Position numbers and translations under genes: made by a program. A stretch of 64,000 bases of DNA, taken from positions 1-64,000 of the forward strand of contig JAVBMV010000012.1 in NCBI GenBank assembly GCA_031552145.1, in the 5' to 3' direction. Of this stretch, positions 44,085 through 54,679 are shown one piece after another. How positions within the stretch are numbered: the stretch's first letter is position 1; the number at the start of each line of letters is the position of its first letter. The notes under the pieces were generated by a model. It had not been told where the DNA came from. It made no database searches and saw only the letters and a list, made by a program, of their open reading frames with translations. Source of the DNA: JAVBMV01 sp031552145. GTDB lineage: Bacteria; Myxococcota; Myxococcia; Myxococcales; UBA5297.

Positions 44085-45023
44085 ATGAGCCAACCCGAGG
44101 GCATCGCAGAGTTGAGCCGGGCGCTGCGCGACGCCGGCTACCTGGCGTCGCGTGAGATCGCCGTCACCTCCTTCCTCGCCGACCGCCTCGAGAAGCCCAT
44201 CCTCGTCGAGGGACCCGCGGGCGTCGGCAAGACCGAGCTTGCCCGCGCCTTGGCGCGCGCCACCGGGCGCAAGCTGATCCGGCTGCAGTGTTATGAGGGG
44301 CTCGACGAGGCGAAGGCGCTCTATGAGTGGGAGTACGCGAAGCAGCTGCTCTACACCCAGCTCTTGAAGGAGAAGCTCTCCGAGACGATCGGCGCGGCCT
44401 CCACCCTCGAAGAGGCCGCGCGCCGGATCTCCTCGAGCGAGGCCGTCTTCTTCAGCGAGCGCTTCCTGCTACCCCGCCCGCTGCTGAGGGCCATCACCGA
44501 AGAGTCGCCCTGCCTGCTCCTGATAGATGAAGTGGACAAGGCAGATCCCGAATTCGAGGCCTTCCTGCTCGAAGTGCTCGCCGATTATGCCGTCACCATT
44601 CCCGAGCTGGGAACGCTCACCGCGAAGCGGCCGCCACGCATCGTGCTCACCTCCAACAACGCGCGCGAACTCTCCGATGCGCTCAAGCGGCGCTGCCTCC
44701 ACCTCTACATCGGTTTTCCCGACGCCGCGCGCGAGCTCGAGATCGTCCGCGCACGAGCGCCTGAGGTGCCCGAAGCGCTGGCGAGGCGCGTCGTAGCCGC
44801 CGTCCAGGCGCTGCGCAAGCTCGATCTGAAGAAGGCGCCCTCGATCAGCGAGACCCTCGACTGGGTGAAGGGCCTCACTCTCCTCAACGCCGAGCGGCTG
44901 ACCCCGAAACTAGTGAACGAGACCCTTAACCTCGTGCTCAAATACGAGGGGGACATCGAGCGCGCCCGCGAGAGCGCCGCCGACCTCGCCATCGCCAGCG
45001 AAGAGGCGCTCCACACCGCCTGA
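44085..45023 (+). CDS. MoxR-family AAA+ ATPase
   Basis: The 312-residue protein has Walker A GPAGVGKTE (43-51), Walker B CLLLIDEVDKAD, a sensor 1 region (RIVLTSNNARELSD), and the lid helices of the MoxR/CoxD subgroup. MoxR ATPases usually work with a VWA-domain protein encoded next door to activate metalloenzymes. Here the next gene encodes a lipoprotein instead, so the partner is elsewhere. It diverges from dprA across 133 bp. Confidence 0.88.
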   Translation: MSQPEGIAELSRALRDAGYLASREIAVTSFLADRLEKPILVEGPAGVGKTELARALARATGRKLIRLQCYEGLDEAKALYEWEYAKQLLYTQLLKEKLSETIGAASTLEEAARRISSSEAVFFSERFLLPRPLLRAITEESPCLLLIDEVDKADPEFEAFLLEVLADYAVTIPELGTLTAKRPPRIVLTSNNARELSDALKRRCLHLYIGFPDAARELEIVRARAPEVPEALARRVVAAVQALRKLDLKKAPSISETLDWVKGLTLLNAERLTPKLVNETLNLVLKYEGDIERARESAADLAIASEEALHTA

Positions 45024-45156
45024 ACGCCCCAGGGACCCGAGGCTCCAACGTGGGAGCAGCGCTGGACAACGGGCCATTCACTGCAGCAATATCGAGCAGT
45101 TTCCCCGGCCGGGGGCAGCCAACATCCACAGAAATTGACATCTGGAGACGCCAAAC

Positions 45157-46014
45157 ATGAAGCGCCTAACGATCCTCTTGGCAGTGTCCTCGATCGCCCT
45201 CCTCGGGAGCTGCTCCGATCCCATCGATGACGGGCCTGAAGGTTGCGTCCCAACCGAGGAGTCGGAGTCGAGCGCGGCGCTCTGCTCAGATGGCATAGAC
45301 AACGACTGCGATGGCAAGGTGGACGACGCGGATTCGGACTGCGACTGCTACGGGGAGTTCTGCAAGCTGAAGACCTGCTCGGACAACGACCCCTGCAAGA
45401 TCCCTCCCGTCTGCACGCAGCAGTGGTGCCCGCAGGCGGGGAGCGAGTGCAACTGGCTCGGCTGCGGCAACTCGCTCTTCAACATGTGGGTGCCGATGTG
45501 CCTCGACAGCACCCGCTTCGCGGGGCAGAAGGAGTGCCAATTCATCGGTGGCGCAAAGGAGGATGGTACCGCGAAGACCGCCTACAAGTCCTTCGAGTTC
45601 GACATCACCTCCGCCTCCGCCTCTCGTCCCAAGGGGCTCCTGATACGCCTCGTCAACCCCAAAACCCTGAGCGGCGCCGACCTTGACTGTAACGCCATCG
45701 GCGCCAAGGCGGGCAAGACAGCCGATCTCTCGTCTCAGCTCGACAAGGATCCTGAGATCAACCTCCTCTACCGCTCGCTCGTGCCGCTGGACAACTCGGC
45801 CTACGGCTCCACGGCTATTGCCTCTCAAAAGACGCTGATCCCGCTCACCCCTCCCGAGGGCGCCATCCTCTTCGTCGAACTGTGGACCGGAAGCGAAATG
45901 CAGGGGAACCTGAAAGTGCCGACGGGAACGCGCGGCTTCACCGCCTGCAGGCCAGGGATCAAGGTCACCGAGACGGACACCAAGGATTCGATTAAGCTGA
46001 AGGCGGTCGAGTAG
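45157..46014 (+). CDS. Cys-rich lipoprotein with MopE-type metal-binding motif
   Basis: The 285-residue protein has a lipoprotein signal (LLGSC, C19) and then the MopE-like putative metal-binding motif CSDGIDNDCDGKVDDADSDC (about 43-62). A Cys-rich stretch to residue about 125 and a beta-rich C-terminal region without Cys pairs follow. The motif is abundant in myxobacterial surface proteins and named for copper-binding MopE. GGAG precedes the ATG. The C-terminal function is unknown. The 133 bp upstream contains a perfect 12-bp palindrome (45103-45114). Confidence 0.75.
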   Translation: MKRLTILLAVSSIALLGSCSDPIDDGPEGCVPTEESESSAALCSDGIDNDCDGKVDDADSDCDCYGEFCKLKTCSDNDPCKIPPVCTQQWCPQAGSECNWLGCGNSLFNMWVPMCLDSTRFAGQKECQFIGGAKEDGTAKTAYKSFEFDITSASASRPKGLLIRLVNPKTLSGADLDCNAIGAKAGKTADLSSQLDKDPEINLLYRSLVPLDNSAYGSTAIASQKTLIPLTPPEGAILFVELWTGSEMQGNLKVPTGTRGFTACRPGIKVTETDTKDSIKLKAVE

Positions 46015-46051
46015 CGATGGTGGCTGCGGAGGCGGCTCGCGCCGCCCCCGC

Positions 46052-46080
46052 TTGCCAAGGGCGCCGCGAAAGGCTATTCC
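46052..46080 (+). promoter_or_regulatory. promoter of tRNA-Arg
   Basis: TTGCCA (46052-46057), a 17-bp spacer and TATTCC (46075-46080) are followed by a GC-rich discriminator, as expected for a stringently controlled stable-RNA promoter. The predicted 5' leader is about 20 nt. Confidence 0.45.
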
Positions 46081-46106
46081 GTGCGCCTCTTTCGCGACAG
46101 CAGCAA

Positions 46107-46180
46107 GGGCGTGTAGCTCAGCTGGATAGAGCGTTGGCCTCCGAAGCCAAAGGCCCCGCGTTCGAATCGCGGCACGCCCG
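46107..46180 (+). tRNA. tRNA-Arg (anticodon CCG)
   Basis: The acceptor GGGCGTG pairs with CACGCCC. The D-arm is AGCTCAGCTGGATAGAGC, the anticodon stem-loop TTGGC-CTCCGAA-GCCAA gives anticodon CCG (Arg, codon CGG), and the T-arm has GTTCGAATC. The CCA end is not encoded (TCT follows the discriminator). Confidence 0.95.
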
Positions 46181-46188
46181 TCTCCCCC

Positions 46189-46222
46189 AAAACGATCCAC
46201 CCGGCGCAGGCCGGGCTGGATC
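46189..46222 (-). terminator. rho-independent terminator of tRNA-Leu
   Basis: Read on the minus strand, a 12-bp GC-rich stem (GATCCA and CCCGGC arms, one bulged C, GCAG-type loop; 46194-46222) is followed by GTTTT. It lies 45 bp downstream of tRNA-Leu. The sequence CTCCCCCAAAAC occurs on both sides (46182 and 46233). Confidence 0.65.
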
Positions 46223-46266
46223 GCGGGGCGGCTCTCCCCCAAAACAGCTCTTTCTTCGAAGCACAG

Positions 46267-46352
46267 TACCGGAGGTGGGACTCGAACCCACGCTGGACTC
46301 TCGTCCATGGGGATTTTAAGTCCCCTGCGTCTACCAGCTCCGCCACTCCGGC
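46267..46352 (-). tRNA. tRNA-Leu (anticodon TAA)
   Basis: This is a class II tRNA with a long variable arm. The acceptor is GCCGGAG with CTCCGGT (G1-U72 as in E. coli leuZ), the anticodon stem-loop GGGGA-CTTAAAA-TCCCC (anticodon TAA), the variable stem follows it, and the T-loop is GTTCGAGTC. The CCA end is not encoded. Confidence 0.95.
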
Positions 46353-46362
46353 AAGAGGGCAC

Positions 46363-46392
46363 ATGCTATGGGGCAGCCTCTGCTCCGCGCAA
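46363..46392 (-). promoter_or_regulatory. candidate promoter of tRNA-Leu
   Basis: TAGCAT (46363-46368) lies 18 bp from a weak TTGCGC (46387-46392) on the minus strand, about 10 bp before the tRNA. Support is limited to position and partial consensus. Confidence 0.3.
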
Positions 46393-46472
46393 GAGGCCCA
46401 TCTCTTTCGCTGCCTCCCTCCCGGCTGTGGTAAACCGCCTCGGTCCAACCACCATGCTCTGAAGGTCGAACG

Positions 46473-48113
46473 ATGCTCGATACGCTAACCAAGGGCTTCC
46501 GCGCGGCACGCAACCGATTCACAGGCAAGGCCGAGATCACCAGCGAGGTGATCGACGAGGCGCTGCGCGACATTCGCGTCGCGCTGCTCGAAGCCGACGT
46601 CTCGCTCGAGGTGGTGCGCCGCTTCGTGGCCAGCCTGCGTGAGAAGGCGCTGGGCGAGGTGGTGAAGGTCGAGGTCAAGACGGGCAAGGGCAAGCTGAAG
46701 GTCACCGCCCAGGACCACTTCATCAAGCTCTGCCACGACGAGCTCGAGGCGCTGATGGGGCCGGTGGAGACGGGCCTCACCTTCTCCTCCTCGAAGAGCC
46801 GGCCGACCACCATCATGATGGTAGGGCTTCAGGGCTCGGGCAAGACCACCACCACGGCCAAGGTGGCGCAGTGGCTCATCAAGCAGGGCAAGAGGCCGAT
46901 GCTCGTAGCGGCTGACGTCTACCGCCCCGCCGCCGCCGCGCAGCTGGAGGTGCTCGGCGCGAAGCTGCAGATCCCCGTCTATTCGCGCCCGGGCGTCGAT
47001 CCGGTCCAGCTCTGTCAGGACGCGGTGCTGGAGGGGCACAAGCAGAAGCGCGACGTGGTCCTCTTCGACACCGCCGGTCGCCTCGCCATCGACGAGGAGA
47101 TGATGCGCGAGCTCGAGCAGATCAAGCGCGGCTGCGCGCCCGAGAATATCCTGCTCGTCTGCGACGCCATGATCGGCCAGGACGCCGTCAAGACCGCGGC
47201 GGAGTTCGATCGGCGCCTCTCGCTCTCCGGCTTCATCCTCACCAAGCTCGACGGAGACGCGCGCGGCGGCGCGGCGCTCTCGATCAAGGAGATCACCGGC
47301 AAGCCGATCAAGTTCCTGGGCATGGGCGAGTCGCTCGATCGACTCGAGGAGTTCCGCCCCGAGGGGCTCGCCGGCCGCATCCTGGGCTTCGGCGACATCG
47401 TCGGCCTGATGAAGGACTTCGAGGAGGTGGTCGACGAGGAGCAGGCCGAGAAAGATGCCGAGAAGCTGCTCTCCGGCGCCTTCTCTTTCGGCGACTTCGT
47501 CGGGCAGATCCGGATGATCCGGAAGATGGGCCCCTTCAAGGAGGTGCTCGAGAAGTTCCCGCTCTTCGGCGAGATGTCCGAGTCGATCCAAGTGGACGAC
47601 AAACAGTTCAGCCGGATCGAGGCGATCCACGACTCGATGACGCCGAAGGAGCGCGCCCGCGCCGAGCTACTAAATGAGTCACGCGTCAAGCGCATCGCGC
47701 TGGGCAGTGGCAACAAGCCCGAGGCGGTGCGCGAGGTGATGCAGCGCTATCTGATGATGCGCAACATCATGGGCAAGATCGGGAGCTCGCCGGGCCTCCT
47801 CGGCTCACTGCCCGGCTTCAAGCAGATGGCAGCGCTGCGCCAGCTGAAGGGGCAGAACATGGCCGACCTCTTCGGCGAGAGCGAGGCCTTGGTGCAGCGC
47901 TCGATGGTGCAGGAGCAGATGCGCGCCATGGGGCTGCCCAAGGGCTACACCCCGCCGATGAACGCCGCGCAGCGCGCGCGCGCCATGCGCGAGGGCTACG
48001 CGCCCGACGCGGGGAGCGCGCAGAGCCAGAGCGCCAAGGAGCGCGAGGCGCTCAAGGATCGGCGCAAGCGCGAGCGCCAGGCCAAGAAGAAGGCCCGGCG
48101 CAATCGCAAATAG
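46473..48113 (+). CDS. ffh: signal recognition particle GTPase Ffh
   Basis: Ffh binds 4.5S RNA and targets nascent membrane proteins to FtsY. The 546-residue protein has the N helical bundle, G-domain motifs GLQGSGKTTTTAK, VLFDTAGRLAID, FILTKLDGDARGG and the insertion box. The Met-rich M domain follows (for example QMAALRQLKGQNM). It is longer than the usual 450-500 because of a C-terminal extension of about 70 residues ending in a strongly basic Lys/Arg tail. An AAGG site precedes the ATG. No ffs gene was recognised nearby. Confidence 0.95.
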   Translation: MLDTLTKGFRAARNRFTGKAEITSEVIDEALRDIRVALLEADVSLEVVRRFVASLREKALGEVVKVEVKTGKGKLKVTAQDHFIKLCHDELEALMGPVETGLTFSSSKSRPTTIMMVGLQGSGKTTTTAKVAQWLIKQGKRPMLVAADVYRPAAAAQLEVLGAKLQIPVYSRPGVDPVQLCQDAVLEGHKQKRDVVLFDTAGRLAIDEEMMRELEQIKRGCAPENILLVCDAMIGQDAVKTAAEFDRRLSLSGFILTKLDGDARGGAALSIKEITGKPIKFLGMGESLDRLEEFRPEGLAGRILGFGDIVGLMKDFEEVVDEEQAEKDAEKLLSGAFSFGDFVGQIRMIRKMGPFKEVLEKFPLFGEMSESIQVDDKQFSRIEAIHDSMTPKERARAELLNESRVKRIALGSGNKPEAVREVMQRYLMMRNIMGKIGSSPGLLGSLPGFKQMAALRQLKGQNMADLFGESEALVQRSMVQEQMRAMGLPKGYTPPMNAAQRARAMREGYAPDAGSAQSQSAKEREALKDRRKRERQAKKKARRNRK

Positions 48114-48120
48114 CCCGCCG

Positions 48121-48912
48121 TCACACCAGGTAGACGTCCCCCGCGACGATCCGCTCCAGCGCTCCCGAGGGGAGCCGCACCATCAGGGCGCCAGTGGCGT
48201 CGAGCGACTCGGCCACGCCGAGGAGCTCGCGCTCGACCAGATCCACACGTACTTGAGCGCCGATGGTGGAGGAGAGCTCCATCCAGCGCGCGCAGACGAC
48301 TCCATAGCCTTCGCGCTCGTGGCGCTCGAGCCAGTGCTCCATGCGCTCCATGAGCTTGGCGAAGACGGCCACGCGATCGGTCTCGGATCCGGTCGCGATC
48401 TGGATCGATGAGGCGATGGGGCGCAGCTCCTCCGGGAAGTCCTCGACGCTCATGTTGACGTCGACGCCGATGCCGATGACCACGAACTCGACCCCCTCGG
48501 CTCCCGCCGACATCTCGGAGAGGATGCCCACGGCCTTTTTGCCGGCGATGGTGACGTCGTTGGGCCACTTCACCTTGGCGCTGCAGCCGAACTCGAGCAT
48601 CGTCTCGCAGGCGGCGACGGCCGCGACCAGCGTGAACTCGGGCGCGCGCGACGGCGGGAGCTGCGGCCTGAGCAGCAGCGAGAGGTAGAGGTTCTTCCCC
48701 GGGGGCGATTCCCAGCTGCGCCCGCGTCGACCGCGCCCGCCGGTCTGCCGCTCGGCGAGCACCACTGTGCCATGCTCGGCGCTCTGCCGCCCCAGCTTCA
48801 TCGCCACGGTCGAGGTAGAGGTGGTCTCCTCCAAGAACTCGATGCGCCTCCCGATGGCCTTGGTGCGAAGCCGCTTCAATAGGGTCGCTGCGTCTAGGGT
48901 GTCGAAAGACAT
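48121..48912 (-). CDS. birA: biotin--[acetyl-CoA-carboxylase] ligase
   Basis: BirA makes biotinyl-AMP and transfers biotin to the carboxylase carrier protein. The 263-residue protein has the catalytic GRGRRGRSWESPPGKNLYLS loop, the KWPNDVTIAGKKAVGIL block, and a small SH3-like C-terminal domain. There is no N-terminal HTH, so this is a non-regulatory (group I) ligase. It converges on ffh with a 7-bp gap. Confidence 0.93.
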   Translation of the reverse strand: MSFDTLDAATLLKRLRTKAIGRRIEFLEETTSTSTVAMKLGRQSAEHGTVVLAERQTGGRGRRGRSWESPPGKNLYLSLLLRPQLPPSRAPEFTLVAAVAACETMLEFGCSAKVKWPNDVTIAGKKAVGILSEMSAGAEGVEFVVIGIGVDVNMSVEDFPEELRPIASSIQIATGSETDRVAVFAKLMERMEHWLERHEREGYGVVCARWMELSSTIGAQVRVDLVERELLGVAESLDATGALMVRLPSGALERIVAGDVYLV

Positions 48913-48957
48913 GGTCTGCCGCTCCTTTCGCGATTGGTTTTCGGTGGGTGGGGAGAG

Positions 48958-49530
48958 TTAGGGGGCGCTCTTCTTTGCGCCTGGGGTGAAGCGCTTGAGC
49001 TCGAAGCCGCCCTGCGGGATCTCTTTCTGGCCATCCCGCATCGATGCGCTCATGCGGACAATGCCGACGCCCGGTGCATAGATCCATTCGAGCTCCATCT
49101 GCAGCTCCTTTTCGACCCGGTTGACGCTCTTGACCACGACACAACTGTCGAAGTGGCCGGCCGGCGTCGTGATGCTGCGCGCCACCTCGACGATCTCGTA
49201 GCGCTCGATGGAGGAGGGGCTCAGGATGGCGCTCCAGCGCGTCCCGGGAGCAATGGGATTCTTGAGCAGGTAGCGATCGCCATCGCGCAGCCCCTCCGCG
49301 TCAACCTTGAGGCGCCCCTTCGCGTTATCGATGAAGAAGCCCTCTTCCTCCTCGACGATCTCCACGCTGCGCTGCGGGCCGCCTCCCGTCGCCTGGTAGA
49401 GCCAGCGGTTTCCAATCGCCAGCGGATAGTAGTCGCCCGCCGTCGCGCCGGAGGACGCGCGCTTCTCTGCGTGCGAACAGCCCAGGGCAGCGACGAGGAG
49501 GAACGGGAGCAGCTTCGTCAGGGTCTTCAC
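48958..49530 (-). CDS. lipoprotein of unknown function
   Basis: The 190-residue protein has a lipobox (AALGC, C18), then a beta-rich domain beginning DYYPLAIGNRWLYQ and including a YEIVEVARSITTPAGHFDSC segment. This pattern is frequent in delta/myxobacterial lipoproteins that look like single lipocalin- or DUF3108-type beta domains. No specific function is recognised. The ATG overlaps the stop of the HEAT lipoprotein gene by four bases, so the two form a coupled pair. Confidence 0.6.
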   Translation of the reverse strand: MKTLTKLLPFLLVAALGCSHAEKRASSGATAGDYYPLAIGNRWLYQATGGGPQRSVEIVEEEEGFFIDNAKGRLKVDAEGLRDGDRYLLKNPIAPGTRWSAILSPSSIERYEIVEVARSITTPAGHFDSCVVVKSVNRVEKELQMELEWIYAPGVGIVRMSASMRDGQKEIPQGGFELKRFTPGAKKSAP

Positions 49531-50456
49531 TTGGATAACCTGGGCCTTTCAGCGGATAGTGCGGAGCGTTTTTCCAGCGCCTCCAGCGCACGGCCGGCGG
49601 CCTCCTGAATCGCGATGTTGGGATGCCCCATCGAGAGCGTGGAGAGATAGGCCTCGGCCTCTCGCCCCCCCAGAGCGCCCACGGCGTTGACTGCGGAGAT
49701 CGCGAGCGGCGGATCGTAGGGACTGACCGCTTCGATGAGCGCGGGCACCTGTCGCGCATCGCCGAGCCGCTCCAGCGCGCCGATTGCCCTCAGTCGGATG
49801 ACGCGCTCCGGATCATTTAGAAGCGGGAGAATCGCCCTCACCGCGCCCTTGGCGCCACGCTCGGTCAGCTCGCGCAGCGCGAAGTCTCGCAGCCTGAAAT
49901 CCTCGGCGTGAAGATCGGCGATGAGCGTCGGCTCTTCCTTGGCCGTCGCCTCGAGCATCAGCACCTGCGAGCCGAGCGCGAGCGAGAACGCCTCGGCGAG
50001 CGCCTCCCGCAGCGCGGCCTCTCTCCCACCTTTTGCCGGCTCGGGCACGGCGCTTCCCAGGCCCGCCGCCTCGAACTTTCCGAACTCGCCCTTGCGCGAA
50101 AGCGAGAGCAAAACCTCGAGCTCCAGCGCCTGACCTACCGGAGCCTCTCCGGGCTTGGGAGTCGCGACGCGCGGGCCGGTCACTGTGACGCGCAGGCTGA
50201 GTCCCTCGCCGGTCGCTCTCTTCGCGAAGGCAGGGCTCTTGGGAGGCAGGAGATGCCCTTCGGACTTGAGCGCGGCGAGCAGCTCCTTCTCGACCAGCTC
50301 CCTCTGCGGCGCCAAGCCGCTCTCTCCAGCGAGCACCTCGACCTGCAGTTGGTCCAGCTTCCAGTGCCGTTCATTGAGCTTGCAAGCGGTCGACCCCAAG
50401 GCGAGACCAACGGCGAAGCATAGGGCAAGCCCTTGGAAGAGGCCGAACGAATGCAT
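49527..50456 (-). CDS. HEAT-repeat lipoprotein
   Basis: From ATG 50456 the product is 309 residues: a lipoprotein signal (GSTAC lipobox, about residue 25), an N-terminal alpha/beta region of about 150 residues without a recognised family, then four or so HEAT repeats (about 190-295; for example RLRAIGALERLGDARQVPAL and AISAVNAVGALGG). HEAT arrays are usually protein-binding scaffolds. It is divergent from hutU across 208 bp; I see no convincing promoter there. It is coupled to the next lipoprotein gene. Confidence 0.7.
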   Translation of the reverse strand: MHSFGLFQGLALCFAVGLALGSTACKLNERHWKLDQLQVEVLAGESGLAPQRELVEKELLAALKSEGHLLPPKSPAFAKRATGEGLSLRVTVTGPRVATPKPGEAPVGQALELEVLLSLSRKGEFGKFEAAGLGSAVPEPAKGGREAALREALAEAFSLALGSQVLMLEATAKEEPTLIADLHAEDFRLRDFALRELTERGAKGAVRAILPLLNDPERVIRLRAIGALERLGDARQVPALIEAVSPYDPPLAISAVNAVGALGGREAEAYLSTLSMGHPNIAIQEAAGRALEALEKRSALSAERPRLSK

Positions 50457-50664
50457 CGGGGCGAGGATGGCCACCAGAGAGCGGCCCAGGCTGGAAAGAC
50501 GCGAGCGCACCTGGGGACGCTACAGGCGCCACCTCGGGCCGGTCAAGCTGATAAGAAGAGGCGCAGGCCCAGACACTTCGGCTCTGGCGGAGCCGCCCCG
50601 GGGCGAACTAAACTGCCGCCCTTTCAACGGCAGAAACACACACGATCTCAGGAGCTGTAGAGCC

Positions 50665-52326
<1,662 letters not shown>

Positions 52327-52385
52327 TAGTATGGGCGTTTCGTAGCGTTTCTCGACCTGACCACCCGACCAGTGGAGCGATACCG

Positions 52386-52760
52386 ATGCGAGCGAGCAAA
52401 ATTTTCTGCGTGGCCCTGGGGGCCCTCTTCTTTGTGGCCTGCGGAAGCGAGGAGTCGAAGAGCACCTGCGACAAGTTGATCAGCGCGATTGAGCACGCCT
52501 CCTCCGCGGCCCACGACTGTCCCGGCGAGCTGACCGGCGAGCTCGAGCTTCCTTCCTCCATCTCCGGTCAGTGCGCGCCCGTGCTCGACCTCTGCTCCGA
52601 CGCCGACCGCGACCATCTGAGCGACTATGCCGCCTGCCTCGCCGGCGTCCAGTCCTGCTCAGAGGCCAGCTACAGCGATTGGAAGAACACGGTGGAGCAG
52701 TGCGAGGGGCCACTCGAGGCGATCTCCTCCACCTGCATCATCGGCAACCTCTTCGACTGA
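52386..52760 (+). CDS. small Cys-rich lipoprotein
   Basis: The 124-residue product has a lipoprotein signal (FFVAC lipobox, C19) and seven further Cys in the mature part, at spacings suggesting disulfides, with a helical composition. No family is recognised. GGAG lies before the ATG. It follows hutU by 59 bp and could share its transcript. Confidence 0.6.
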   Translation: MRASKIFCVALGALFFVACGSEESKSTCDKLISAIEHASSAAHDCPGELTGELELPSSISGQCAPVLDLCSDADRDHLSDYAACLAGVQSCSEASYSDWKNTVEQCEGPLEAISSTCIIGNLFD

Positions 52761-52898
52761 GCGCGCACACCGGCTGACTACTTTTCGCGCCCTCCCATTC
52801 GGAGGCGTGTAGCGGCGGCCTTCCCTCGCACGGCACGGGGCGGGCCGCCTTCCCTCCCCTACCTCCAACTCCCAGGTTGCGGCGCGGAGGTGGGACGG

Positions 52899-54257
52899 AT
52901 GCGGAACACCTGGGCCTCTCTGGTCGCTCTGATTGGGCTCTTCGCCTCATTCGAGGCAGACGCCGAAAAGTGCCCCAACATGCTGGTGCTGCTGGACCGC
53001 TCCTCGAGCATGGAGGAGGGCTCCAAGTGGGGCGAGGCGCTGGCCGCGATCGAGACCTTCACCCCCACCCGGCAGGCAGTGATGCGCTTCGGCCTGCAGG
53101 TCTTTCCCGCCCCGGGCGATCGCTGCGGCGGCGGGGCGACCCTCGTGCAACCCAACTTCTATGCGGCGACGGAGATCTCGGCGAGCCTCCTCACGCTCGA
53201 GCCTGGCGGCGCCACCCCTACAGCGGATGCGCTCGAGGCCGCGGCCGACTCGGACGCGATGCGCGATCTCTCCCGGCGCCGCTTCGTGATTCTCATCACC
53301 GATGGCGATCCTACCTGCCCCTTCGAAAGCAGGGTCGATGACAACCACGCACAGAGCCTCGATGCAGTTCGGACCCTCCTCGCGGCGGGGGTGAAGACCT
53401 TTGTGATTGGGTTCGGCACCGACGCCACGCCAGCGCGCTTGAACGAGCTGGCCAGCGCGGGAGGCACGTCGCGCGCGGGCGCCAGCTGCCGCGACCCCAA
53501 CACCGGCGGCGCGCTTCCGTGCGGCTACTACGAGGCGGAGGATCGCGAGTCGCTGGCCGAGGCGTTCGATCAGATCGCTCAGGTCGCCTCGGGCGAGCTG
53601 CAAGGCCGAACTTGCGACGATAGTTGCTATGGGGTGGGGGGGTGCGCCGTCGGTGAGCGGTGCGTCGCGCAGCTCCAGAGCTTCAATGGCGGCGAGTTCA
53701 CGCTCAATACAGGAAAGTGCGTCCCCGATCCCTGCGCTGGCGTCACCTGCGGCGCCGACCAGTTCTGCCGCGATGGGCAATGCATCGACGCCTGCCTCTC
53801 CTATTGTCCGGCCCCCAAGATCTGTGGGGACGGGCAGTGCATCGACGATCCTTGCACCGCCAATCCTGAGTCCTGTCTCTGCGCGCAGATCTGCCCCCGA
53901 TTTCTCGCCTGCATCGACGGCCAGTGCGCCGACGACCCCTGCAGGAGCATCAGCTGCCCGCTCAGCGCGCCCTATTGCAACCTGGGAAACTGCTACGCAG
54001 CGCCACCGCCCCCCAAGGAGGCAGACGCGGGCTTCGTTGGAGACAGCGGCACCATCGAGGAGCCTCCGCGCGGCGAGGAACTGGCGGGGGCGGGATGCAC
54101 CTGCAGCGCCTCGTCGCCAGCGCGGCCAGGAGGGCTCATGTTCCCAGCAGCGCTCCTTCTGGCGCTCTGCGCGGCCCGATTAGCTCAACGCCGATCCGCG
54201 ATGCCACTTCGAAGATCCGCTCGTCCCGATAGAGCTCGCCGAAGTGGATTCGCCTGA
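52899..54257 (+). CDS. secreted VWA-domain protein with Cys-rich region and MYXO-CTERM-like tail
   Basis: The 452-residue protein has a signal peptide (about 1-23) and a von Willebrand A domain with the metal-site motif LLDRSSSMEEG and LITDGDP. A Cys-rich region of repeated units with DxxCxxxxC spacing follows (for example GDGQCIDDPC, CIDGQCADDPC). After an Asp/Glu/Pro linker comes GAGCTCSAS, a hydrophobic helix and an Arg cluster. That C-terminus is the MYXO-CTERM layout, sorted to the cell surface in myxobacteria. The last about 40 codons overlap the convergent dCMP deaminase gene by 122 bp, and about 15 residues continue past the usual Arg end. GGAGG precedes ATG 52899. Confidence 0.8.
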   Translation: MRNTWASLVALIGLFASFEADAEKCPNMLVLLDRSSSMEEGSKWGEALAAIETFTPTRQAVMRFGLQVFPAPGDRCGGGATLVQPNFYAATEISASLLTLEPGGATPTADALEAAADSDAMRDLSRRRFVILITDGDPTCPFESRVDDNHAQSLDAVRTLLAAGVKTFVIGFGTDATPARLNELASAGGTSRAGASCRDPNTGGALPCGYYEAEDRESLAEAFDQIAQVASGELQGRTCDDSCYGVGGCAVGERCVAQLQSFNGGEFTLNTGKCVPDPCAGVTCGADQFCRDGQCIDACLSYCPAPKICGDGQCIDDPCTANPESCLCAQICPRFLACIDGQCADDPCRSISCPLSAPYCNLGNCYAAPPPPKEADAGFVGDSGTIEEPPRGEELAGAGCTCSASSPARPGGLMFPAALLLALCAARLAQRRSAMPLRRSARPDRARRSGFA

Positions 54258-54588
54258 GCCCGGCGTTGGCGATCATCTTGAAGCAGGGCCAGCAGGGGCT
54301 CGCGGTAACGTAGAGCGTAGCGCCTTCGATGGCCACGCCATTCTTGGCCGCCTGGAGGATGGCGTTGGCCTCGGCATGGATCGTCGCGACGCAATGGCCG
54401 TTCTCCATCATGTGCCCCACCTCGTCGCAGTGGGGCATCCCCCGGATCGAGCCGTTGTAGCCCGTCGAGAGGATGGTCTTGTCTCGAACGATAACGGCGC
54501 CGACCCTCTTGCGGTCGCAGGTAGCGCGCGACGCGACCACCCCCGCGATCTGCATGAAGTACTCGTCCCAGTTGCTCCGCTCACTCAT
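54136..54588 (-). CDS. deoxycytidylate (dCMP) deaminase family protein
   Basis: dCMP deaminase makes dUMP for thymidylate synthesis. The 150-residue protein has the zinc site CVATIHAEANAI plus ASPCWPCFKMI and the N-terminal block WDEYFMQIAGVVASRA. The length matches ComEB/dCMP deaminases. The 3' end overlaps the convergent MYXO-CTERM gene for 122 bp, and the C-terminal about 20 residues look non-conserved. Confidence 0.92.
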   Translation of the reverse strand: MSERSNWDEYFMQIAGVVASRATCDRKRVGAVIVRDKTILSTGYNGSIRGMPHCDEVGHMMENGHCVATIHAEANAILQAAKNGVAIEGATLYVTASPCWPCFKMIANAGLRRIHFGELYRDERIFEVASRIGVELIGPRRAPEGALLGT

Positions 54589-54679
54589 CGCGCCCTCCGG
54601 CTCGTTTGGCGAAAGCGGACTCTACCGGGAAAGCACCGCCATCCGTAACACTGATCGGTGCCCGTCAGGCGGAGGTTCC

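Noticed and set aside
45103..45114. Perfect palindrome CCCCGGCCGGGG upstream of the MopE-motif lipoprotein
   Set aside because: Low-complexity GC palindrome occurring once; no second site to suggest an operator.
46267..46352. G1-U72 wobble at the end of the tRNA-Leu acceptor stem as an anomaly
   Set aside because: The same pair occurs in E. coli tRNA-Leu(UAA), so it is normal.
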